Origin: Caprimulgus europaeus
Lineage: Eukaryota; Chordata; Aves; Caprimulgiformes; Caprimulgidae
Reading direction: 5' to 3'
Assembly (NCBI GenBank): GCA_907165065.1
Contig: OU015528.1
Coordinates: 73,947,474 to 74,011,473, forward strand
DNA length: 64,000 bases
The position numbers and the translations under genes were made by a program. Shown here in pieces: positions 13,401 to 24,822 of the stretch (position 1 is the stretch's first letter; the number at the start of each line of letters is the position of its first letter). The notes beneath the pieces were generated by a model. The model did not search any database and was not told the origin of the DNA. It was given only the letters and a program-made list of their open reading frames with translations.

Positions 13401-16400
13401 CATTTAGTCCTTGGCCTCTCTGCTGAGATGACCAACAAGGGTCAAGTGTGGTGGTGGTTCCTGTGATGTGGACATCTTGTCTACAAAGAACTAAACCAAG
13501 ACTGCAATTTAATTTGATGTAGGCCACCAAACACTGATTGGATATTAGCATCTTTGACTACGTTTGAGCTGGCAAGCTGGTAGTATTTGGAAATCTTTTG
13601 TTCTCTCCAGTCCTCCTCCCATTTTGAATGCCTTTAACTCAGGCTTTTTAGCCAGTGGATTTTTATGGGTTGATAGTTTTGGGTGGGAATAAAAAGCTAA
13701 GACATCCAGGGAATCTAAGCATTATTTACAAAGCAATACTCACTGATCTCCTGAAGCTCTTTGACATGAACTCAAAATGAGGAACCTGATTCCACATTTC
13801 AGAATGTGCTGGTTATAATTCTTAATATTTCTGTGCAAATGCTATCTGTTTTGGTCCGTCCAGATATCCTTAACTCATCCTGCAGGGTTGGTTCTGGTAG
13901 CTTGCTTTTTTTTTTTTTTTTTTTTTTTAAGCTAGCAAGAGTGTTCAGTGCTACTGCTTGGTTTGTGAAGAGAACTTTTCTTAACTTCCACAAAAAACTT
14001 TTCCTTTTCACTATTCACCTATTTTTCATATGCTCCAGGTACAGATGAGCTGGAGGCCATTCAGAGATATTTATAGTATTCAAACAGATTCTGGTAGAAT
14101 CCAGTGTGTGCATAATATCTGCCAAAATTATGTGAAGACTGTCCCTTATCTGGAGAGCCTGATAGGGTTGATTTATGAGGAACTGTTTAATACTGTAGTT
14201 AACTTCATCTACTTTGGCTAAGAAGCATCTGAGAGGAGGCAAAAATCTATGTTAAGGACGTATGAGTGTTATTTAAGAGGAAATAGAAGTAAATATCATA
14301 ACGTTAAATTAATCAAGTGAAAGTTCAGAGTGAATCTCAAAGTATTTCCTGCCTTGGAGATGTGTTTGGAGAATGGTTTTCCAAAGATAAAAGATGCAAG
14401 TACCATCATTTGGAATGCCTCACAATAATCTGATTAAAGTCCTAATGTATTTGTAAATAAGGAGAATAATCCTGCATGGCAAGGAGATGGACTGGCTTAT
14501 CTAACAGGTCTAGTCCATCTTCTGTTGTTTATGATACTGCTTGACCTCTGGCAGCGTGGAGCCTTGGAAGCCTGTGTAGATCATGAGCTCTGGTGGACTA
14601 TTCACTAGCATGCCATTTTGCTGCTATTACGTGTGACAAGACCGGAGATACGCGACACTGTCCAGTCTGGAAGGTAGTTTCTGACAGGTAAATATTTTCT
14701 GTGTCCTGCCAGGATAGCGGAACTTGAAGTTTCTGATGAAAATGACATCAATTGGGATTTACTGGCTGAAGGGTGGAGCAGTGTCCGCTCACCACAGTGG
14801 CTTCGGAGTAAATGGTGGACCATTAAAAGACAGATTGCAAACCACAAAGATGTTTCATTCCCTGGTAAAGTACTACTTGCACGCTTCACTTCTGAAAGCT
14901 CCTTTCACAAATATCAAAGGAATAAGGCTGCATTTTGTTGTCTACTTAGAGCATTGCTGGCCAAAGAGCACATTGCTCCTTTGCTGGAAGTTACTGGCCC
15001 CTTGGATCTGCTGGCTGAATTGCTCCTACAAGCAATCCTGAAGTGTTTCAGTGGAAACAAACCAAGCTGATGTACACAACTAAGTAGATTTTGCCAACTC
15101 CTCTTGCTTTGGCTAAACTGAGAGCATGTATACAAGCAGCTCAGCTGGCAGATCTTAGATGATGATGATTTTTGGTATGGAGGGCAGTGACCTCTTCAGG
15201 TGGAAGAGGATATGTATCTGCAGCCTGTCAATATTACCTCAGGTTAGATCTGTTACCTTTAAAATGTTAAAATGTAATCTGTGTGAGGTGCTGAATTTAG
15301 CTGTAGGGAGAACAGTGATCTACTACTAGCAGCTGCTAGTAGTGATCTGCTACTAGCTGCATACATCTCTCATAGCTCTCATTCTTGGTCAGGGAAGCTA
15401 GCGCCTGAGCCAAAGGGTATTTCAGTCTCTGTGACCTTTCACATAGTCCTCCTTTTCTGTTTGGGGGAGAAGAAAAAAAATTAAGAGAGATTAGTCATGT
15501 CATAATGAAAGATGTAATTTAATGGGCACTTTTGCTGTGGTCGTCAGTGTAGTTATATATTAGTCATGCCTGGAGGCTGCAGTTGAGAGGGTAGCCCTGT
15601 GATGCTTAATATGGTATAAATCATATGTTAATACACAGTTGTTGCATGAAATAATTCATAAGATAAATACACCACTGGATCAACAGGATCCACTCTTTCC
15701 CCAGACAAAATGTCTTGCTGTCAGGAGTGGGAGGTGTTTAAGCAGTTCACTGTACTGAATGCTAGAAAAGCAGAGGCCTCAACTTTTGTAACCTCATATA
15801 TGTCAACTGCTCCCTCAGTGGCACCGAAGCAATCACAGGGAAGAAAGCTGGGCAGTTTTACTGAAGCAATAGGCCACTGCAGGCACAGACAAAGAATTGT
15901 AGTATTGCCATTACAAGATTAATTCTCTCTTGCTCCCTATTTCCAGTGACAGTTCTGTCAACCTCTTGAACAAATCTGCTTCTGTGTTTTGTAAGATGGG
16001 AGGGTTTCTTTCTGACAGCAGCAGGGCACAACTAGTGATACTGACACTGATTATAGCTTGGGGATTTACCGTACATGTCTTCAGAGAGGTCCAAAATTTT
16101 TGAGCTTTCTTTTTTTCCCAAGCATCCTAAGATGTTTAAGTTCCTTGAGAAAGTCAAGTTCAGTCCAGTAGTTGACTATAAATGTGTTTTATGTATGTGG
16201 TAAATTTCTACTTGATATATTTCTGTAAATTGTTTAGGTTCCCAATTCAGAAGGATTTTGGTTACTTTTTTCATCTTGGATAAATCTCACATGCAAGCAT
16301 TTCAAAAGTGCTCCCTCAACATGCTTTAGCATGAGTATTCTTTCTCTCAGTGCTGATAAAAGGTCTTAAACAACTCCATGAAAACCAGAAAAACAATCCG

Positions 16401-19400
16401 GGGCACCAGCTTTCGGAGAACAAATCTGGAAGTGGATTACCCAACAGTACTGCCAGTTCGGGGGTCCAGCACGTGCAGATCCGAGTGGCTCGCTTAGAGG
16501 AGAGCGCGGGCAGCGCACCAAGCCCCGTGGCAGCTTTGCAGATTCCCGTACAGATTACACATGTCTGTAAGTAGCTGAAACAAATGACTCCGTCCTCTAA
16601 TGAAACCTAAAGCTTCCTGTGTTAAGGTGATGAAGGAAGAGTGAGCGTGTCCTAAAGAATTTTATTAATTCTGCTTTGGTTTTGCCATCATTTCAGATTA
16701 AGGATTTCTGGATTCCATTTGCCTGTTTCCAACTTCGTTAGGCAAATGCAAATATTACTGTGACAATAGTAGCAAAAGCTGCAATTGGAGCACCTGGACA
16801 TAGGGGTTATAGGTGTCTGTCTGTGTGCAAGCACACAAGAGCTTGCCATAGAATGTGTTCTTTGGAAAGGCTTCATTACACAGGCTTCTCAGTGGAGATG
16901 CAGAATATATGTTTATTCCTTAAATCTCCTCTGGTAGCTCTTGTCTAGAGCAATGAACAGCACGTACCAGATCTCCTTGTGTGTGATATATACACAGCTG
17001 TGCCTGAGTTCTGATGAAGGACACTTAAGTGGGAAGGTGTATAATGTTTTTCTAGTCCTGCTCTGTATTATGCAATTATTTCTAGGCACAGACACTCTGG
17101 AAAGCATTAGTTACAAAGTCACACTGATGTTCAGCTGATGATCTGCTCCAACCATTGTATTTTAATTTTTTGAAGTTTTTTAAGTTCATCCTCTTAAGGA
17201 TGAACTTTGCTCATTATCGAACATTTATTACCAGGTCTACTTTGATTGTGGTGCTTATTGTTTGTTTTTGTAACTGAGCTTATTAGGTAACTCCAGTCAC
17301 TCCAATGCAGCCACCTCATATGCAGTCTGTCATCTCCATTGTCTTTTTGCCCTGCTTGTCATTTGTGAATCTTATTAGGAAAATTGAGTGTTTTAGGAAA
17401 ATTTTGCTGATTACAAAATTAGTGAATCAGGCTAAGAACTGATTATTCACACTATGACTAGATAGACATTTGGTAAACAATTATTTTGTAATTTTATTAT
17501 ACTAGCCTATCTTAATCTTCTTAAGTGTCATCTTCATTTTATTTGGTTTATTTCTTAACTAAATGTCACACAACACCAAGCCAAGAACTTTTTATATGTA
17601 GTAATGAGTGGTCTCTTACTTTGAACCAAGCTTGATCAAAGCTATTGGGTTTTGATGAGCGGGCAAGATGTGCTGGTGCTCTGTAACCTTGAGTCCTCTC
17701 TGAATTGAATCCTGTAATGCTTATTTTGTGATGTCACTTGCCCCTCTCTGCCTTTGTCCCCATTTTAGTTTGCTTCCTTGAAGAATTTCTGTTTGTGTAA
17801 TCCAAGTGGGTTTAGTATTGTGTCTTTTCTGTCTGTTTCCCAATCCCATGAGAACTGAACCTATTAGCCACTTTCAGCTGCATTTGATGGAAGACCCAAG
17901 GTTTCAAAGGGGTAATTCCCATAAGTTTTATGAACATAACCAGCTAGGTAACAGACAGGCCACGCTTTAGAGCTACTGGATGCCAGCAAACCTTGAACAT
18001 GCGACTACAACAATAAAAGCTTCAAAATTGGAGCATGTATCTTCTTAAGAGACCAAAGTTACTCTGCTTTGAAGCCCGAGTCTCAGATGGCCAAGTCTCC
18101 AGTGCTTGGAGCACTGCTTGTCATCATGTAGGTCTTTTGTCCTTTCAGTATTTATGAAATTCATGGATAATCCCAGGCAAAGTATTAATTTGCCTTCAGC
18201 TTCCTGGAACTTGTGAGTTTTTTAAGAATAAGTAAAAATCATAATTATGGTCCTGAATAGTTTTTTTAGTATCTTAAGAAGCTTTGGGTAGGAGCTGTTT
18301 GGACGTGGTAGTATTGAAATGTCTTATACATAAACTGTTTTAAATGCTTCATTACTTTCAGAATTACTGGAGATAATTGCATAAATAATTGCAGTAAGAA
18401 TGCTTACAGCTTTTATACACTGCAGTCATAACACACAGGGCAGGCAAATATCTCGGGGAGCATCTGATGTTTCATCAGTGGTGGACATACCGTGGAAGGC
18501 AGAAAAAGTTAAAAATGAAAAAAAAAAAAAAAGGTCTGTAGGAAACATAGCAATATTAAACTTGACACCACTAAAGCAAGTAATACATGATCCAGAGGAT
18601 ATCATTACACCAGAACCTCTTACAAACCTCATTACAAAAAGTAATTAGATCACATCAGATAACTTTATTTGTCTGCTTTTATGTCTGTTCGCTAAAACTG
18701 ATTGTAGAATGCTCTCTTTAAATAGTATTGTATCCTGGGTACCAATTAGAGAACCTTATCATTAGGATTGCAGCCAGTTTTCTTTTTCTTATTACTGGAA
18801 TTAACAGTACCCTGCTATGTAGTAATTATAGTATGTTATGCTCTCTGCAGGGCTGAAACATTTTGGTTTACATACTTTCTTTTTCTTGTTTTTCTTCCTT
18901 TTGCAGCCTCAGCCGATTCCCCTGCTGCTACTGTTGACTCTGAGACAATAACACTAAACAGTGGAACACTACAGACCTTTGAAATTCTTCCAGTAAGTAA
19001 CAGAGAGCTGATATTAGTTACTGCATTTTTTTTTCTAAGCATAGCTACTTCTTAGACTGTGGAACTGTGCATTTCCCAAACAAACAGTTCTCAAGTGGAA
19101 AGAGGAAGTTAAGAGATCTAAACCTTAATAGTTCAAAGCAAAATGTATTTCTAAAAGTGTAATTCATTAGGGCTGTGGAGTAAAATGTGAATTACAGTTA
19201 AATGCTTTAAATCAGACTTAATGCCTTAGTGCCATGAAGTTTTACTTTTTGCTTGGGTTTGTTGTTGTTGTTGTTGTTGTTGTTGAAATCTTAACATAAC
19301 AGAAGCAGAGGAAGCCCCCAGCAAGTAAAGATTCTCTCAGTTCCATTTTACTGTAATTTACAGCACAGTTTCTCTTTCATCTCAATGTTAAGAGTAAGTT

Positions 19401-22400
19401 GAATTTGTTGCTTTCCTACCTGCTGTTGTACAGCATAATACAGTCCTGCTTGCCCCTTAATACTTGTCTTGGTAGCCTAAGGCTATAGATGAGTGAGTTT
19501 CTACTTCTTGAGTGCATGCAGTACACCAATCAGTGCAGTAGGGATTGGATTTGTTTGTTTGTTTGTTTTCCAGGGGAGTTACAGTTAGGCTAGTTCATGT
19601 TAAGAAGCATGCTCTGAGTGCTCGGTGTGGCCCAGGAAGGCAGTGTGTTTGGGTATTAAACTCCTGTTGTCTTTTGTAGTCTTTCCATCTCCAGCCAACT
19701 GGAACACCAGGAACATACTTACTACAGACGAGCTCAAGCCAAGGCCTTCCTTTAACACTGACGACTAGTCCTACCATGACCCTAACAGCTGCTGCTGCTC
19801 CAGCCTCCCCAGAACAGATCATTGTTCATGCCTTATCGGTATGTGTTTTGAGTAGTGAGAAGACTGGAGGTTGGACAGTGCTGGGAGGGGAACATAATAA
19901 TGTATAATACCTTGCATACATGTGCACATTAAATTCACAAAGCAGTTCTTAAGTCGTAACTGTCACTTCGCTTAAAATACTGAAGGACGAGTCTTTCTTT
20001 TTTGTATTGGTTTTAAAAATCAACTTCAGGTTGCTCCAAAACTTAGCTCAGTAAGAAATGTAGTTCTTACTGTGGCTGAACATGATATCTCCATCTAGTG
20101 GCTTGCCCACCAACAAAACAAAATACTGTGTTTTCCAGATGTTTCCAGTTACTCTCACAAATGAATGTTGGTGTTCACAAGGGTCGTATAATAGTGACAG
20201 TATTACTTTTTATTAGAGAGAGGGAAGAGGAAGCAAACTGGAGATTGATAACAAAAGTGATGCAAAATTCAGGGGAAAAAAATCTGATCTTCTGAATCTA
20301 CAGCGATCCTCACCTGAACAGTTGCCTCTTTCATATTATGTATTTACTTTGTGACTTAAAGAACAGCTGACACCAGATTCAGTCTATGAATTCATCATTT
20401 AAGGCCAGGAAGCTTCAACAGGTGATCTAGGCTGACATGCTATATATGTAAAACGCTAAATTACACTTAGTAGAGTTCTTTGAATCCTGTGGCTTTTGAT
20501 GAAAGATCTGAAGATACTTGGAGGAAAGTCTCTGACGCTTTTTGGTTTTTGTTTGTGTCTCTTTTTGCAAATACTGCTTACAGCCAGAGCATTTGTTAAA
20601 TACAAGTGACAATGTCACAGTGCAGTGCCACACGCCCAGTGTCATAATCCGCACTGTTGCTGCTGAAGATATCTCCTCCTCTGTCACTCAGGCAGAACTT
20701 ACTGTTGATTCAGATATTCAGTCAGCTGATCTGACAGAGCCTCCCAACACCCTAGAAACAAATACTTTCCCAGATGATATGCATCAGTCCAAGCTGAGTG
20801 ACGTAGAACAGTCAGCCTACAGTGAAGATGATGCCTCCAAATTCAGCAGCAGGAATAGCAGTGAACTGATGGATGGCGTTATGGTAAGAACCGAGGAGGA
20901 GATTTCAGATGCCAGCCTGAAACAGGAAGAGGATTCTCACTCTGATTTACCCAGCACTTATGTTACTGAGGTAAGGGAGTGCATGATACTTAGTATTTTC
21001 CCCATTTTTGCATGGAGGATGATTTCATTGCATCTTTGACCTTTATGTTATTTGTATGAAGTCTGTCAGTGTTTCCATGTGTGTCATAGTTCTCTTGAGT
21101 GTTTTGTTCAGATCCTCTATCCTTGGGTTTCATTAATATGTTATCAGTGTGAAAGCAATAGCATTTAATTTGGTACTAAGGCCTGTATTTGACTTCATCT
21201 GGAGCACTGAATACATCAGTAGCTGTGGAGTTGCTTCACTACTGAAGCTTTTGCATGATGACTGTGGAAAGCGGGAACATTACTGGCACTGAACGGTTGC
21301 CTTCATCTGATTACTCTTTGATGTTGTTGCGTTAAATTAGGCTGCTAATTGTCCAATACACATACTTTATAGGTAGGTAGACTGCTGAGCAAGGGAGGTG
21401 AGGTAGTGTATTTAGGTTTTGCTCTATGAAATTAAATAACAGTTTGAGGTGCACCACAGTTTCCATTTTTGAGGATTCTATTAAACATACTACTCCAGTT
21501 AAGTATCTGTTAAACTGGAATTTGAAGCATTTAAGCTACTTCTCTCTCTGGCCCCAGTTTTGGACCCTCTCAGCTCCAACACCTGAGATGCAGAAATAAG
21601 TTTATCCAAATTATTTTAGGCATTTGGACTGTTCAGACTAAATTTCTCCATCTTTCAGTTGCTGAAACTATGATAATGACTAAGTCAACAAAAATAGAGA
21701 TGCTAAAAAGATAATTCTCTTAAATGAGTAGAAAATACCTTTCTTTAGAAGCTTGGTTAGTTTAGAGTGTGGGAAAAGATGACTTAGATTCAAATACTTC
21801 ATCCTGTTCTCTAAAACGCTGTTCTCTACAGTTGCTGTAATTCTGCTTTATCAGTCTTGAAAATCTGTCATTGAAATTCTTTGACTTTGTTGGGCTTTGT
21901 CTGTGAAAAAAATTCTAATAAACTGCATGTCCTCTTACAAAGAGGAGGGGCTTTGTATGTCTCAGCAGTCTGCTATTGGAGAAGCGTTTGCATCCTGAAT
22001 ACACTCACAGCTGGGGGTTATTCTTCCATTTTCCTCTTTCTTGTCTCATGGTTGACATAGTTGTGGTAAGATTCTCAACAGTTGATGCAGCCCATCAGCT
22101 TTCTACTTTCTGTTTAAAATTTCAGCTTTTCCAGGTAGAATTAGTAAACTTTTGCTATAAACCTACTTCCTAATTAAACTTTGTAGAAATCACTTAGGGC
22201 TAGCAGGATGCAAAGAGGTACTAAACTTTATATACAGAAAAGCAAACTGAGTTTGTAACTCTAATTTGCCTTACACTTATAGTCAGATTCAAGTTGGACA
22301 TGTGGATTTAAATTCTAGGAAATAGTGAACCGCCTGTGAGGGATTCTAAGTGAAATGTTACTCTAGAAAGACATGCCTAAATTTTGCTTTCTTTAGGTCC

Positions 22401-24822
22401 ATGCTATTTTTATGCACTTGCCAGTACTGTATTGTCACTGTGAGTGTGGGTAGTGGGAAGCTGGCACTCTTGCTCCAGGGTTTTATTATTTCTGGCTGGG
22501 AAAGGTGCCCATTTGCCACAATGGCTTCTTTAGTTTTTCACGCCTCCCTTTCCCAGTTCCAAGCCTTGCAACACCGCTTATCACGAGCAGGTTCAGCTGC
22601 GCTCTGTGCTTTCACAGGTCAGCCTTACTGTGCCGTGCATGAATGGGTACACGTTTGGACCGAGTCTGATTCACTGAGCTGCAGCACAGGTAGTCAGCTC
22701 CTCTTCAGCAACACCAGGGAAGGGGCTTTCAGGCAGTTGCCTTTGCAAAAACATTGTGAAACTATATAGGTAAAAAAGCTTTCCTAAAAAACTTCAGGAT
22801 TTTCTTGAACCAGAGAGAGCTGTAACCTCTTCCAAACATTTCCCGCTCCCTCTAAAAACAGGGATAAATCCAGGTACCTTCCATTCTGCCAGCAGTATTT
22901 GCTAGCATTCTGCATCAGTGATTCCTGAAGCTTGAACAAACCTTACATGTTACACACAAAAACTGGAATCCACATATCTCTGCTGATTCTGGTGGTAATA
23001 CCTGGGATATCTTTTCACTGTGTTTGTAGAACCAGGAGTCCGCCGGAGTGTGCTGTGACACTGGGTAAGGCAGATGCCATTTCTGTGCTAGCACTGCAAC
23101 AGGCAGCAGCAGCAGCAACTATTAGGAACTGGAAGAGGATGGGGGTATTGACAGTTTGTACCTGGAAGGAATCAGCGTGTTGCCAATTTTTTTATATAAT
23201 GAGGCTCAGCTAAAAAAGTTTGGAGCCATCATACAGTCAGCAAGTGACAGGGCAGGCAAGGCCCAGCAATTAAAATGGGTCTCTTGAACTCTGTGTCTAG
23301 TAGTTAAAACTTGACACAGATTTTAAGTTCAGGTAAAGCTATTGCGTTTGTGAAGCTGTTAAGTACTGTAAAGGTATGGCTTCAGTATTTCAGAACATCT
23401 AGACAGCATGTAGTGGAAAAGCTTAATTATTCCTCTTTATAGACAAAATGTTTGATGTACAAGAGAACATTTTATCACCATCTTGCAGTCTTTCCTTTCC
23501 CCCTGCCCTCATATTGCTCACAGGGTAGAATTCTTCTCATCTTGTTTTTAGATGCCTGCACTAGGATGAAACGTGCCCTACAAATGCTGAAGTAAACCAG
23601 CTCAGATGCTGACATTTCAATTTAATGAAATAAAATTCATCCAGGGAGTCTATTGCTTACTACGGAGTATGGCTCACCAGAGCAGGTATTTCTGTTTATG
23701 CCACCAGGAGTACACTCTCATGTCCCATTGTTCTGTGTTGTGCAGGAGCTGGGTTCTCCAACGATAGAAGAACAAGTTGATCAGCCTACAATAGATGATG
23801 AGACTGTGCTTATTGTTCCTTCTTCTCACGGTTTTATCCAGACAACAGATGATATAGACAGCGAATCAGTCTTGCCCTTGACAACTCTAACAGGTATGTC
23901 AGTCCCTTCATATGGTTGATGCTGCAGCTACGGTTCATTAAAGCAGTGTGTCTCTTTTGAGTTCCTGTAAATAATGCTTTATAGATCCTTGCTTTCTCTT
24001 AAATAATTTTCCTTGTCATTGCTGTGAAACTTTAAGGCTGGTTACCCCACTTACATCAGTAGAAGTAGAAGAAAGTCCCACTTAACCTTTTAACCATAAA
24101 AGCATTAGAACAGCAGCTGCTTCATCACTTGCTGAGCTGTTTCCATCACCTTTGAGCCAGTACACACAGGCTAATGAGTAACTCTTTCTTCAGTGCGCGT
24201 TCCTTCGTGCCTGGTGCTTGAATGAATTTGTTTCTTATTTGACAGAACACCAGAGGCATCAGAAATGCACTCCATGCCTCTCGTGGTGAGGGGCTGGGCT
24301 GTTTGGCGGTGTGTTTGCACAGCACTCACCTGGAAGGGTAGCTAGCTTGTCCACGCTTCCCAATGCCAAGAGTCATCTCGGACTTGGAAGCAGCACAGAT
24401 ACGTTCTCCCACTGCTGCACGTAACAAATACTCCTTTTCAGAGGAAAGGTTCTCCTTGCAGAGCCATGAGAGGGTCAGCACTAGGCCTGATACAGTAATA
24501 CCTGATTAATCCAAATGTGAGTCGCACCAGTTGCATCCATACCAGTCATAGCTTACCCTGAAACTAGAAATTGGTAACTGCCTACTTTGAGCAACACTGC
24601 TTAAAACTGGTTAAAATTTCAGACTGCATTTTCTGTCTCCTAACTGTGTATTTTCTATCTTGTTATAATGGCACAGTAAATAATCATACTAATGTACTGT
24701 GTCTCTTGACAGATCCTATCCTACAGCATCACGGAGATGGATCACACATTATTGGCTCATCGTTGGGCAGTCCTGACTCGGAAGATTCAAAAGATGTTGA
24801 AGATTTAGTGAGCTGTCACTGA
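1444..24822 (+). CDS. DMTF1: DMTF1, cyclin-D-binding Myb-like transcription factor 1 (16 coding exons, complete CDS)
   Basis: Nuclear transcription factor; the mammalian protein binds D-type cyclins and activates the ARF promoter through its Myb repeats (family knowledge). Coding exons: 1444-1552, 2116-2235, 3207-3301, 4065-4179, 8384-8460, 9839-9996, 10799-10831, 11955-12064, 12824-13052, 14713-14864, 16351-16566, 18907-18992, 19680-19838, 20584-20970, 23746-23893, 24713-24822. Every junction is AG/GT and all phases agree; the exons sum to 2304 nt, giving 767 residues (human about 760). The protein begins MSTVEEESDTVTV and ends KDVEDLVSCH, both nearly identical to the human protein as I recall it. 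The start is the ATG at 1444, 8 nt into an exon whose acceptor is at 1434-1435; an in-frame TTG at 1438 is ignored. The N-terminus and C-terminus are acidic and Ser/Thr-rich. 5' non-coding exons and the promoter were not located. Gene identity is near certain; exact ends of individual exons are slightly less so. Confidence 0.97.
5401..5595 (+). mobile_element. CR1 LINE 3' end (5'-truncated)
   Basis: Contains the conserved CR1 tail: ggttgcccagagaggttg, gttcaaggccaggttgga, a stretch ending ggtcccttccaacccaaac, and the terminal attctgtgattctatga 8-mer repeat. The 5' end is truncated as usual for CR1. A 17-bp segment (ggaacaggttgcccact / ggaacaggttgcccaga) is duplicated at its left end. Confidence 0.93.
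5677..5965 (+). mobile_element. Endogenous-retrovirus LTR copy, + orientation (arm 1 of an inverted pair)
   Basis: Begins about tcctggtttttagctacgac and contains agtagctagaatagctctg, a motif series also seen in the avian ERVL-type LTR near 56.6 kb. The same sequence, diverged, occurs on the opposite strand at about 6340-6662. No protein-coding remnant is visible in this arm. Confidence 0.7.
6303..6662 (-). mobile_element. Endogenous-retrovirus LTR with adjacent primer-binding-site-like sequence, - orientation (arm 2)
   Basis: Read on the minus strand from 6662, it starts tgtcctggtttttagctggg, matches arm 1 over about 260 bp, and is followed at about 6306-6327 by an 18-nt stretch starting TGGTGCCCAACAC. 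That looks like a retroviral primer-binding site just 3' of an LTR. The sequence between the arms (5966-6302) would then be leader or internal remnant; its longest minus-strand frame (62 codons) shows no domain I can name. Confidence 0.65.
8384..14864 (+). other. DMTF1: DMTF1 exons 5-10: Myb-like DNA-binding region
   Basis: These six exons encode residues about 147-399, the DNA-binding core. Visible in order: a lead-in with GHKWKQGMWSKEEIDIL (147-163); the conserved block KDERKDFYRTIAWGLNRPLF; a first Myb repeat starting KYTPEEIEKLKEL (about 225-272) with the helix tryptophan in NDWATIGAALGRS; a second starting GKWTEKEEKRLAEVV (273 on) with SWAAVAERVGTRS and QCRSKWLNYL; and a third starting TEWTKEDEINLILR, with NWDLLAEGW and WLRSKWWTIKRQI (to about 390). 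The regularly spaced Trp residues are those of SANT/Myb helices. The 33-nt exon at 10799-10831 is unusually small but is required to keep KYTPEEIEKLKE in frame with ELRTKHGNDW. Confidence 0.93.
13253..13600 (+). other. Moderate-complexity segment in DMTF1 intron 9, possible ancient dispersed repeat
   Basis: Sequence from about 13258 (beginning gtcagattgaaaaccctgga) to 13600 is less AT-rich than its surroundings. Its text, such as gaaaaggtacagcacaggca, resembles ancient amniote interspersed repeats I have a vague memory of but cannot name. It is not coding in any frame. This is a weak call. Confidence 0.25.
14865..16350 (+). other. DMTF1 intron 10
   Basis: Contains a 22-bp perfect palindrome at 15322-15343 and no supported exon. 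The frames at 14724-15041 and 15710-15922 are open by chance: the first runs out of exon 10 in another frame, and the second has no family match. Confidence 0.6.
18400..18651 (+). pseudogene. Unexplained intronic reading frame (82 codons), possible retrocopy fragment or relic exon
   Basis: Inside DMTF1 intron 11 one frame stays open for 82 codons through an A14-15 run that encodes lysines. The composition looks protein-like (for example SVGNIAILNLTPLKQVIHD and DPEDIITPEPLTNLI). It does not resemble DMTF1 and I cannot identify its source. Exon 11 ends in phase 1, and acceptors near 18433 and 18446 do not enter this frame, so it is not a simple in-frame cassette exon. It could be a fragment of a retrocopied gene or a chance frame. 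Confidence 0.3.
19258..19285 (+). repeat. (GTT)n microsatellite
   Basis: About nine uninterrupted GTT/TTG triplets in DMTF1 intron 12, between the exons ending at 18992 and starting at 19680. Confidence 0.95.
20971..23745 (+). other. DMTF1 intron 14
   Basis: A 2.8-kb intron with no repeat or exon that I can identify. A 139-codon open frame at 22350-22769 has no recognisable motif or plausible splice partner and is taken as chance. Confidence 0.6.

Larger units (their letters stand above)
16351..24822 (+). other. DMTF1: DMTF1 exons 11-16: C-terminal transactivation region
   Basis: Encodes residues about 400-767. The region is rich in Ser, Thr, Pro, Gln and acidic residues with no folded domain visible, as expected for the activation region. 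Recognisable stretches include VQHVQIRVARLEE, ETITLNSGTLQTFEILP, PASPEQIIVHALS, QAELTVDSDIQS and SPTIEEQVDQP. The largest exon (20584-20970, 129 codons) carries an internal GTAAGA directly after a Met codon. The final exon ends with TGA at 24820-24822. Confidence 0.92.

Noticed and set aside
22350-22769. 139-codon plus-strand frame in DMTF1 intron 14
   Set aside because: No similarity to DMTF1, no matching splice phase, and the product looks random.
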